Shown piece by piece: positions 18,612-26,115 of a stretch of DNA of 64,000 bases. Both the position numbers and the translations under genes were made by a program. The DNA lies in contig NZ_AQUZ01000026.1 of the NCBI RefSeq assembly GCF_000372465.1, positions 1-64,000 on the forward strand. The letters are read 5' to 3'. The notes beneath the pieces were generated by a model that had not been told where the DNA came from, made no database searches, and worked only from the letters and a program-made list of their open reading frames with translations. Origin of the DNA: Kribbella catacumbae DSM 19601 (GTDB taxonomy: Bacteria; Actinomycetota; Actinomycetes; Propionibacteriales; Kribbellaceae). Within the stretch, counting starts at the first letter, position 1. Each line of letters begins with the position of its first letter.

Positions 18612-18680
18612 GGGTTATGGCCTCCGTTCGGAATGGCCCCCGGGTGGCCCGCCCGCCAGAGCAGGCCACCCAGGCATCGA

Positions 18681-20819
18681 TCAGGACGTCTTCAAGGAGA
18701 TGTCGTCCAGGAGGAAGTCGGTCTGCTCGCCCTGGTCCTCGGTACTGACGAACCGCAGCGTGACCGTCTGCCCGGCGAACCGGCTGAGATCGATCACCCG
18801 TTGGGCGTAGGACGGCACGGCGTCGGTGTTGTACCAGGTGTAGACCGTCGTCGTCTGCGCGCCCGCGACGACCTGGAGCTGGAGGCTGTCCGGCTTGGCG
18901 CTCCTCGGTTCCGCGCTGCTGATCCGCAGGTAGAAGTCGAGCAGGCTGGTGCCCTTGGCCGGGATCTTGACGGTTTGGCTCAGGGTGTCCTCGTTGGGTA
19001 CCCCGTTGCCGCCCATCCAGGCGTAGTACCGACCACTGCGAGCCGGGTAGAAGCCGTACGTTCCGACGACGCCACCGGTCCAGGTCCAGCCTGCGCCCTG
19101 GTCCTCCAGACCGCCGTTGACGACTGACTCACGCCGCTTGATGTCCCGGTAGTCGATCGTGTGCCGGTACAGGACGTCTCGGGCCTTCCGGTCCACTGCG
19201 AGACCGGACCTGGGGCGGTCGACGTTGAACCACTCGTCGAACGTGTCGGACGCGTACCGGTCCATGTTGTCGAGCGTGCGCCGCGGGCCCCCGTCGGTCC
19301 CGCGCCACAGGGCGATCATCGCGCCCGCGACCCTGCCCTCGACATCGTCACCGTTGTCGGGGTTGGTCCGGGCGGGCGGCAGGGTGCCGTCCTGGAACCC
19401 GGTCTGCATCAGGTCCATCCAGTCGGTGACGTTGTAGTAGTACCGGCCGTCACCCATGGCGTAGCCGGTGATCGCATTGGCGAAGCCCTCGGTCCACGCG
19501 CACATCGGGCCTGTGACGCGGTGCAGGGAGTGCGGCGACGGGCAGTCGAACCTCGGCCAGTACCAGTTGTAGAGCAGGTGCTGGAGGTTGTGTCCCGCCT
19601 CGTGGGCGATCGGGTGACGCGCATCGGGCATGGCATCGGTGAGGAACACCGAGCGCACCGCCGGGTCGGTGGAGTAGTAGCCACCGTTGGTGTTGCCGGG
19701 CGCCCACCGGTTCTTGAGCCTGGAACAGTTGCTCGTCTCCTCGCTGGTCCAGCACTGGTTGCCCGAGCCACGCATCTCGTAGACGTTGTTGATGACGTCG
19801 AACGCGTCGAACGCCGGCATATGGAGTGCGCTGGGCGACGTTGTACCGAAGGACTGGGTGGTGCCGACTGGGACGTTCGTCAGCGGCGCGACCTCCACGA
19901 CGTACGGGTTCGTCCCGGTCATGTCGGTGACCTCCCACCAGCTCGTGCGGGTGGCGAACTGCACCCACATCGCCGCCAGCGGAGAGCCGGAGTGCTTGAA
20001 ACAGAGCGAATAGCCGCCGTCGGTCGCACCGGTCAGGCCGGTGGTGAGGGTGGTCGGCTCCGCGTCCGCAGTGGTGCGGCCGACCACGCTCACGGCGACG
20101 CGCCGACCGGGGTGCCAGGCGCCGTCGTACGTCGCGTAGGTCAACGCGCCGGTCGCGCAGATCTCGTCCGGAGCGGAACCGGCCCTGTCCGTCTGCGCAG
20201 CCGTGCGCGGGGAGACGAGCGAGCCGTCCTTGCGGCGGGCAGGAGACTTCGTGCCCGCGACGTCCGCCTTCGAGGTCGCGGCACTCGCGCCGACGGTGAT
20301 CTCCTCGGTCGCGTGGGCGCTGCGTACTTCGTCCGGTGCTGACAGGTCGGTCAGGTCGGCCTGGATCTGCGCGGGTCCCGCGGTATCCGCCGTCACGCTG
20401 AAGGTCACCGTCCGGCCGGACTTGTCCAGGGACAGCGTCCTCGTCGCCACGGTGTCGAGGCCGCGAGCCTGCGGCGCCGAGAAGCCCTCGGAAGTGATCC
20501 GCAGGCCCCGCGGGAGACGGATGTCGAGACCGGCGCGGTCGATGTCGACCTCCGAGTCGAGCGCGACCGTCACCGTGGCGCTCTCGCCCACAGCCGGCAC
20601 GCGGTCGAGCGACACAGCGGCGCTGACGCAGCGGATGGGAGACTCATCCAGCCTGTTGGCCGGAGGTGCGAGTGTGCAACCCTCCTGGGGCGCCTCAACT
20701 GCTGCCGGTGGTGCCGCTTGGCCGAGCTGTGGCACGAGGGTGATCGCGAGCGCTGTCACGATCAGCGCCCCTATTTCTCGGATGCGCCGTCGGCCACCGA
20801 GCGGGTGTGACCTGTCCAT
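18681..20819 (-). CDS. Secreted HEAGH metallopeptidase with C-terminal beta-sandwich domain
   Basis: This is a 712-residue exported protein. A long Sec-type leader ends near residue 36. Residues 40-190 look like a cell-surface beta-rich domain. The centre holds a zinc-binding HEAGH (about 406-410) followed 33 residues later by Glu in WTEGFANA, a gluzincin arrangement. The spacing is longer than that given for mucin-cleaving M60 peptidases, so I do not name a family. The last 150 residues are a jelly-roll-like domain (NGGLEDQG...FLLDDISL), often found on enzymes that bind polymers. The second ATG at 20819 is preferred because AGGAAGG is nine bases away; the first ATG (20825) is too close to it. 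Its neighbours suggest attack on glycoprotein backbones. Confidence 0.7.
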   Translation of the reverse strand: MDRSHPLGGRRRIREIGALIVTALAITLVPQLGQAAPPAAVEAPQEGCTLAPPANRLDESPIRCVSAAVSLDRVPAVGESATVTVALDSEVDIDRAGLDIRLPRGLRITSEGFSAPQARGLDTVATRTLSLDKSGRTVTFSVTADTAGPAQIQADLTDLSAPDEVRSAHATEEITVGASAATSKADVAGTKSPARRKDGSLVSPRTAAQTDRAGSAPDEICATGALTYATYDGAWHPGRRVAVSVVGRTTADAEPTTLTTGLTGATDGGYSLCFKHSGSPLAAMWVQFATRTSWWEVTDMTGTNPYVVEVAPLTNVPVGTTQSFGTTSPSALHMPAFDAFDVINNVYEMRGSGNQCWTSEETSNCSRLKNRWAPGNTNGGYYSTDPAVRSVFLTDAMPDARHPIAHEAGHNLQHLLYNWYWPRFDCPSPHSLHRVTGPMCAWTEGFANAITGYAMGDGRYYYNVTDWMDLMQTGFQDGTLPPARTNPDNGDDVEGRVAGAMIALWRGTDGGPRRTLDNMDRYASDTFDEWFNVDRPRSGLAVDRKARDVLYRHTIDYRDIKRRESVVNGGLEDQGAGWTWTGGVVGTYGFYPARSGRYYAWMGGNGVPNEDTLSQTVKIPAKGTSLLDFYLRISSAEPRSAKPDSLQLQVVAGAQTTTVYTWYNTDAVPSYAQRVIDLSRFAGQTVTLRFVSTEDQGEQTDFLLDDISLKTS

Positions 20820-20868
20820 GGGCATGTTCCTTCCTGGGAACTGGTCGAAAGGCCTTTGAGATAAGGCG

Positions 20869-20882
20869 CTTAATCGATTGAG
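20869..20882. promoter_or_regulatory. LacI-type palindrome CTTAATCGATTGAG
   Basis: A 14-base near-perfect palindrome with a central CG, the usual form of LacI-family operators, lies about 50 bases upstream of the metallopeptidase start. A second dyad (ATAAG-GCG-CTTA) overlaps its left side. The only LacI gene nearby is the truncated fragment at 18405. Confidence 0.45.
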
Positions 20883-20982
20883 AGAAGCTAGGGCGCACCT
20901 TCAGCACCGGCAAGATGCTGGACATGCGCGTTCGGTGATACCCCCATTGCCCTCCCCGATCGAGGAGGCAACAGGGGCTGGA

Positions 20983-21198
20983 TCAGCGCGGGGTCGATGC
21001 CTGCAGCAACTTGTCGTAGCGGATCCCGTCGAAATCGAGGTACAGCACTTTGGCGGAACTGATCCCGTCCGGAACGTCCTCCGGGCCCGGCCGGTCGGGG
21101 ATCGGCGCCTCGGCGCCGGGTTTCGGTTGGTCGGTCACGGTGGAAGTGTTCCGTCGTGCCCGAGTAGCGAGAACCTGGCAATCGGTTATGGGAGCCAT
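20983..21198 (-). pseudogene. Remnant of an alkaline phosphatase-superfamily phosphoesterase
   Basis: A 71-residue frame ends with KVLYLDFDGIRYDKLLQ and then a stop. That segment resembles the start of the catalytic domain of type I phosphodiesterase/alkaline phosphatase proteins, where the Asp binds the first metal. The rest of the domain (over 400 residues in relatives) is missing: downstream sequence in other frames shows no continuation. It also lacks a leader. I read it as a fragment left after a deletion; an independent short gene is less likely. Confidence 0.5.
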
Positions 21199-21202
21199 AA
21201 CC
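21184..21202. promoter_or_regulatory. LysR box GGTTAT-N7-ATAACC before the lysR gene
   Basis: The inverted repeat GGTTATGG-GAG-CCATAACC has perfect 8-base arms and contains the T-N11-A core of LysR sites. It lies about 50 bases upstream of the LysR start at 21254, as expected for autoregulation. The same half-sites with the same spacing occur before phnA at 27547-27565. Confidence 0.65.
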
Positions 21203-21253
21203 CGAGTACGTCGGCAGGCTCAGCCGGGCAGCAGTCTGTGGGAGGCTGTCGGC

Positions 21254-22147
21254 ATGGTGAGCTTGAATCAGCTCGAGGTGCTAGTGAAGGTGGTGGACGC
21301 CGCGGGGTTCTCCGGTGCCGCGAAGGCGCTGTACATGAGCCAGCCGGCCGTCTCCAACCACATCCGCAACCTGGAGAACTCGTTCGGCGTCCAGTTGGTC
21401 CACCGCACGAGTCAGGGCGCCCGGCCGACGCAAGCGGGCGAGGTTGTGGTGGAGCACGCTCGGCGGATGTTCGAGCTGATGGACTCCCTGGAGCACGCGG
21501 TGGCGGACTTTCGTGGTCTCGGCGGCGGCCGGCTGGTCCTGGCCGGGACAGCGACCCTCGGCCCGTACCTGCTCCCCCGGCTGCTGTCGGACTTCGCGGC
21601 CCGGGCGCCGAAGGTCAGCTGCCAGATCCGGGTCGGCAACGAAGACCAGGTGGAGACCTGGCTGATGCGCGGCGAAGTAGCACTCGGACTATGCATCGAC
21701 ACCCCGCGCGACGAGCAACTGACGGCCGAGGGGCTGCTGCAGGATGTGACCGTACTGGTGGCTGCCGCCGGATCGCCACTGGCCGGGCGCGAACTGGTAC
21801 CGGAGGACCTGGCCGGCCAGCGCTTCCTGATGCGCGAGACCGGCTCGGCGACCAGGCGGCTGCAGGAGCGCGCACTGAGCTCCTGGGGGCTCGACGCAGC
21901 TGAACGTTGGGACCTGTGGGGAGTGGACACCATCAAGGAAGCGGCCTGCCAAGGACTCGGGCTGGCGATTCTGTCCGAGCACGCCATCAGCCGCGAACTC
22001 GACGCCGGGATCCTCGCCGCGCTGGCGATCGAGCCGATGCCGCCGACCCGGACGGTGTCGCTGGTTCGACGTGCCGACCGGGTACTCACTCCTCCGGAGG
22101 AGGCGTTCGTCGCGCTGGCCCGGGCCGTCGCCGTGTGGCCTACCTGA
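21254..22147 (+). CDS. LysR-family regulator, probable activator of the phosphonate operon
   Basis: This is a 297-residue LysR-type regulator. The helix-turn-helix occupies residues 5-62 (LNQLEVLVKVVDAAGFSGAA, then SQPAVSNHIRNLENSFGVQL) and the periplasmic-binding-like effector domain about 88-290. The ATG at 21254 has GGGAGG eight bases upstream; longer frames starting at 21050 add unrelated sequence. Its promoter carries GGTTAT-N7-ATAACC, repeated exactly in arms and spacing before phnA 6 kb away. LysR proteins control phnA-containing operons in proteobacteria (PhnR), so the same task is likely here. It converges on the aldehyde dehydrogenase gene with 15 bases between stops. Confidence 0.88.
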   Translation: MVSLNQLEVLVKVVDAAGFSGAAKALYMSQPAVSNHIRNLENSFGVQLVHRTSQGARPTQAGEVVVEHARRMFELMDSLEHAVADFRGLGGGRLVLAGTATLGPYLLPRLLSDFAARAPKVSCQIRVGNEDQVETWLMRGEVALGLCIDTPRDEQLTAEGLLQDVTVLVAAAGSPLAGRELVPEDLAGQRFLMRETGSATRRLQERALSSWGLDAAERWDLWGVDTIKEAACQGLGLAILSEHAISRELDAGILAALAIEPMPPTRTVSLVRRADRVLTPPEEAFVALARAVAVWPT

Positions 22148-22162
22148 GCTGTCGCCGCCGAC

Positions 22163-23617
22163 TCAGTACCTGATGCAGGCGGAGCGGAGGTCGGTGTAGA
22201 AGTTCCAGACGTCCGGTGAGCACTCTGGGGCTCCGAGCTGGGATGCCTTGGCGCCCATGTGTGGCAGGTGGGCGTACGCGCCGACGCCGGGCCGGTTGAC
22301 GTGCAGCATGCCAGCCTGGAAGTCCTGTAGCGCCTGGAACATCAGTGCCGGGTCCTGGGTGAAGATGGTGCCGGACATGCCGTACTGGACAGAGTTCGAG
22401 ATCCGCATCGCGTCGTCGTAGCCTTCGCAGTCGATCACCGACAACACCGGGCCGAACACCTCCTCCTGGGCGATCGCGCTGTCCCAGGCGACATCGGTGA
22501 GTACCGTCGGCTGGACGAAGTACCCCGGGGTATCGAGCTCGGCCGCCTCGCCGCCGCAGACGACCTGGGCCCCGGCAGCTCGCGCGGTCCGGACCGCCGT
22601 CAGACACGCAAGCTGCCGCTCGTCGTTGACCACCGGTCCGATGTCGGCCCAGTCCTCGTCGCCGGGGCCGATCCGCATTGCCTCGACCCGCGGTACCAAC
22701 AGGCGAAGGAGGTCATCGCGGACAGTGCGGTCCACGATCACCCGGCTGGTCGCACTGCAACGCTGCCCGCTCTGACCGAACGCGCCGTGCACGATCGCGT
22801 CGGTGGCTGCCTCGAGGTCGGCGTCGGCCAGCACGATCAACGCGTTCTTGCCGCCCAGCTCGAGCTGTGTTCGCAGCAGCCGGCCGGCGCCGGCACGGTT
22901 GATCGCCTGGCCGACCGGGAGCGAACCGGTGAAGGAGATCCCAGCCACCCGGGGGTCGGTGACCAGGGCCTCGCCGGGGTCGCGGTCACCCTGGATCAGG
23001 TTCAGTACGCCCGGCGGCAGACCGGCGTCAGCGAAAGCCTGTACCAGCAGCGCGGAGGTCCACGGGGTCAGCGGCGACGGCTTGAGCACCGCCGCGCACC
23101 CTGCCAGCAGCGCCGGCGCGACCTTCCACATCGGGATCGCCACTGGGAAGTTCCACGGCGTGATCAGGCCGACGACGCCCAGCGGACGACGGAACGTCAT
23201 CGCGATCGTGCGTGGCTCCTCCGCCGGGGTGGTGACGCCGTTCAGCCGGCGCGCCTCGCCGACAGTGAAGTCCAGGATCGCCAGCGCGCGCCGTACCTCT
23301 CCCCGGGCTTCGGCCAGCCGCTTGCCCTGCTCGCGGGTGATCGCCGCGGCGAAATCCTCCAGCCGTTCCTCGATCAGGCGACCGGCCGCGGCCAGTACGG
23401 CGGCGCGGTCGATCGGCCCCTTCGCGTCCCAGGCGGGCTGCGCTGCGACGGCGGCGTCGACCGCGAGGGCCGCGTCCTTCGCACCGGCCTCGCTGAACCG
23501 GCCGATCACATCGCCGGTGTTCGCCGGATTGAGGTTCGGCCTCGTCTCACCGCTGCCGGCGGCGACCCACTGACCGCCGATGTGGTTGAGAAGATGCCGG
23601 GCGTCGGGCTGGACCAT
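22163..23617 (-). CDS. Aldehyde dehydrogenase, probably phosphonoacetaldehyde dehydrogenase
   Basis: This is a 484-residue NAD(P)-dependent aldehyde dehydrogenase. The family landmarks are LITPWNFPVAIPMWK (cofactor site), FTGSLPVGQ, the general-base glutamate in LELGGKNA, and the catalytic cysteine in GQSGQRCSATSR. AGGAG precedes the ATG by seven bases. It is the last gene of a minus-strand operon with phnA, an OPA transporter and an alcohol dehydrogenase; it follows the alcohol dehydrogenase by 34 bases. In the known PhnWAY pathway the dehydrogenase PhnY oxidises phosphonoacetaldehyde to phosphonoacetate, the substrate of PhnA, and that role is inferred here. Sequence alone does not fix the substrate; other semialdehydes are possible. 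Confidence 0.88.
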   Translation of the reverse strand: MVQPDARHLLNHIGGQWVAAGSGETRPNLNPANTGDVIGRFSEAGAKDAALAVDAAVAAQPAWDAKGPIDRAAVLAAAGRLIEERLEDFAAAITREQGKRLAEARGEVRRALAILDFTVGEARRLNGVTTPAEEPRTIAMTFRRPLGVVGLITPWNFPVAIPMWKVAPALLAGCAAVLKPSPLTPWTSALLVQAFADAGLPPGVLNLIQGDRDPGEALVTDPRVAGISFTGSLPVGQAINRAGAGRLLRTQLELGGKNALIVLADADLEAATDAIVHGAFGQSGQRCSATSRVIVDRTVRDDLLRLLVPRVEAMRIGPGDEDWADIGPVVNDERQLACLTAVRTARAAGAQVVCGGEAAELDTPGYFVQPTVLTDVAWDSAIAQEEVFGPVLSVIDCEGYDDAMRISNSVQYGMSGTIFTQDPALMFQALQDFQAGMLHVNRPGVGAYAHLPHMGAKASQLGAPECSPDVWNFYTDLRSACIRY

Positions 23618-23651
23618 CAGAACTCCTAGGTGGCTTGCTTGGCGGTTGATG

Positions 23652-24731
23652 TCAGGCCATCCGTACGGCGATCCGCGGCGCCGCGCCGGTACGGGCTGCC
23701 GCGACCGCAGCCTCGATCTCCTCGAGGGGGAACGGCTCTGGGACGAGGCCGGCGAAGCGGTCGCGCAGTGGCGTGCGGGCCAGGAAGGCGACCGCGTCGG
23801 CGAGGTCGGACACCCGGTAGTTGTGGCTGCCGACCACCCGGGTCAGATTGCGGACGAACGCGTTCGGCTCGAACCGCACCTCGGGCCCCGGCGAGACCGA
23901 ACCGACGAGCGCGACACAGCCGTTCAGGCCGGCGATGTCCAGGGCGGACTGCACCGCCCGGCTGTTGCCGGACAGTTCGAGCACGACATCTGCGCCGAAC
24001 ACCTGCGCTGCGTCCGCGAGCTCGTCCGGCGAACACGCCACTGTGGCGCCGAACTCCAGCGCGAGCGCCCGTCGCTGCGGGTCGACGTCACAGGCGACCA
24101 CAGCGGCGGCACCGCGATCGACGGCGTAAGCGATCGCGGACAGGCCGAGCATCCCGCAGCCGATCACCACAACCGAGTCGCCGGCAGCGAGACCCGCGCG
24201 ACGCGCTGCCGCGACGATCGTGGCCGTTGCGCAGTTCGCCGGCGCCGCGACCGCTGCCGGCAGCGAATCCGGCACCCGGACGAGGCCGGTGCCGGCTACC
24301 AGTTGGCAGTGCGTCGCCAGCCCACCATTCAGCCGCCACTCGTCGGTGATCGCCTCATGGCCGTACTTCCGCACGCTGACGCACTTCTGCGGTACGCCGC
24401 GCAGACAGCGCCGGCAGCTACCACAGGAGGTACCGATGGTCCACGTGATCCGTTGCCCCGGGCGCACCCGATCGCCGTCGGATGCCAGCACGGTGCCCGC
24501 TACCTCCTGGACCGTGCCGACCGCCTCATGACCGAGCACTGTCGGCACCGGGGTGGGCCGGTCACCGGCGATGGTGTGCAGGTCGCTGCCACAGATGGTG
24601 ACCAGCTCGATCCGGACCAGCACCTCGCCGGGGCTCAGGTCGGGGATCGGCGTGGGTCCGACCGAGAACCCCTCGTCCGGTCCAGCCCATACTGCCGACG
24701 ACGGTTCCTGTGCTGATGGTGCCTGGGTCAT
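23652..24731 (-). CDS. Zinc alcohol dehydrogenase, phosphonate-catabolism-associated type
   Basis: This is a 359-residue medium-chain dehydrogenase. The catalytic zinc ligands lie in TICGSDLHTIAG and VLGHEAVG, the structural zinc is held by the cysteines of SCGSCRRCLRGVPQKC, and the NAD fold begins at VVVIGCGMLGLSA. It resembles the family described as alcohol dehydrogenases linked to phosphonate catabolism. In this operon it sits between the transporter (36-base gap) and the aldehyde dehydrogenase (34-base gap). No aminotransferase (PhnW) is present, so it could supply phosphonoacetaldehyde by oxidising 2-hydroxyethylphosphonate; this is inference. The ribosome binding site is weak (GTGAGACG), consistent with coupling to upstream translation. 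Confidence 0.85.
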   Translation of the reverse strand: MTQAPSAQEPSSAVWAGPDEGFSVGPTPIPDLSPGEVLVRIELVTICGSDLHTIAGDRPTPVPTVLGHEAVGTVQEVAGTVLASDGDRVRPGQRITWTIGTSCGSCRRCLRGVPQKCVSVRKYGHEAITDEWRLNGGLATHCQLVAGTGLVRVPDSLPAAVAAPANCATATIVAAARRAGLAAGDSVVVIGCGMLGLSAIAYAVDRGAAAVVACDVDPQRRALALEFGATVACSPDELADAAQVFGADVVLELSGNSRAVQSALDIAGLNGCVALVGSVSPGPEVRFEPNAFVRNLTRVVGSHNYRVSDLADAVAFLARTPLRDRFAGLVPEPFPLEEIEAAVAAARTGAAPRIAVRMA

Positions 24732-24767
24732 AGTCGTCTCACTGTCGAGGTCGTCATGGTCATGGTC

Positions 24768-26069
24768 CTACCGCCGGATGGTCAGCGCGACCAGGGCGCT
24801 ACACAGGCAGGAGCCGGCGACGACCGGGAAGATCAGGCCAGTGTCTCCGGTGCTGTCCATCAGGTGTCCGATCAGCGGTTCGGCCGTTCCGGCGAACAGG
24901 TACGCGAAGAAGTTGACTACGCCGGTCGCGGTACCAGCCATCCGCTTGCCGGCGATGTCCGGGCACAACGCCCAGAACGAGGACTGCGGCCCGTACACGA
25001 AGAACCCGGTGAGGAACAGGAGCGCGATACCGGCCGCCGTGCCAAACGGCGCCAGGTACATCGCCAGCGCCGCTGCCGCACCGAGCAGCATGAACAGGAT
25101 AATCGGCCGGTCCCTGCGAGCGCCGAACAGCCGGTCGGAGATCTGACCGTTGACCAGCGCCCCGACAGCCATCCCGACCGGAAGCGCGACCGAGATCCAG
25201 ACCGGGCTGATGCCGCCGGCGCCGGTCTTCCAGTCCTTGCCGAGGAAGTACACCGGGACCCAGATCAGCAGGCCGTACCGGGCCGCGTTCTGGAAGCCGA
25301 TCGCGATGCCGGTGGACCAGATCTTCGGCTTGCCGAGCACGGCCCGGTAGCGACCCAGCGAGCTCTCCTGAGCGGCTGTGCTGACCTCGGCGTGTTCCTC
25401 GTCCCCGGCGTACGACGCGGGCGGGGTGACGCCGGCCTTGGCCGGGGTGTCTCGGGCAACCAGATAGAAGGTGACGCCGCCGACCAGCATCAGCAGCACG
25501 GGTACCCGGAAGATCCACTGCCAGTCCAGGTCCAGGGTGTCCACCACGATCGTGGACGTGACGAACGCGAGCACCGAGGCCATCCCGGCGGCGAACGTGT
25601 AGAAGCCGAAACTGCGGCCGCGCTCGTGCGGCGTCCACCAGTTCGAGATCACCCGGCCGCCCGAGGGCCAGCCGAGGGACTGGGCGTAGCCGTTGGCGCC
25701 CCAGAACAGGCCGAGGGTCTTCGGGCCGGTGGAGAAGCTGGTGAACCAGTTCAGGATGGTCGACAGGATCGCGCCGCCGGCCATCATCTTGCGGCCGCCG
25801 AACTTGTCGGCGAGATTGCCGTTGACGAACTGCCCGGCGGCGTACGACCACAGCAGGATGCCGCTGATCGCCCCGAGCGTCGTCTTGCTCAGGCCGAGGT
25901 CCTCCTGGATGCCCGGGATGGCGAACCCGAAGGTCTGCCGGCCGGTGTAGAAGAAGAAGTAACAAAACATTGCCGCAAGCAACATCCGCCACTTGAGCCG
26001 CCGGAAGGCGTCCTCCGGTGCCGGTGCGACGATCTGGGTCCCCGAGTCTGCCTTTCCGGTGGTGCTCAT
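24768..26069 (-). CDS. Organophosphate:phosphate antiporter-type MFS transporter
   Basis: This is a 433-residue membrane protein with about 12 hydrophobic helices, of the GlpT/UhpT (OPA) branch of the major facilitator superfamily. The first helix carries FFYTGRQTFGFAIP, with the arginine that binds the substrate phosphate in GlpT, and helix 4-5 shows the family pattern SLGWPSGGRVISNWW. These carriers exchange organic phosphate esters or phosphonates for inorganic phosphate. GGAGA precedes the ATG. It lies 46 bases downstream of phnA, so uptake of a phosphonate feeding the catabolic enzymes is the probable role, with export of the phosphate released by PhnA. The exact substrate cannot be seen. 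Confidence 0.87.
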   Translation of the reverse strand: MSTTGKADSGTQIVAPAPEDAFRRLKWRMLLAAMFCYFFFYTGRQTFGFAIPGIQEDLGLSKTTLGAISGILLWSYAAGQFVNGNLADKFGGRKMMAGGAILSTILNWFTSFSTGPKTLGLFWGANGYAQSLGWPSGGRVISNWWTPHERGRSFGFYTFAAGMASVLAFVTSTIVVDTLDLDWQWIFRVPVLLMLVGGVTFYLVARDTPAKAGVTPPASYAGDEEHAEVSTAAQESSLGRYRAVLGKPKIWSTGIAIGFQNAARYGLLIWVPVYFLGKDWKTGAGGISPVWISVALPVGMAVGALVNGQISDRLFGARRDRPIILFMLLGAAAALAMYLAPFGTAAGIALLFLTGFFVYGPQSSFWALCPDIAGKRMAGTATGVVNFFAYLFAGTAEPLIGHLMDSTGDTGLIFPVVAGSCLCSALVALTIRR

Positions 26070-26115
26070 GGCTCTCCGCCAATCTGGAGGCGGCCGCGGC
26101 TTTGCGGCCGGTGGT

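Noticed and set aside
18596..18620. A GGTTAT half-site near the LacI fragment resembling the LysR box
   Set aside because: Only one half-site matches; the second arm is absent, unlike the perfect sites at 21184 and 27547.
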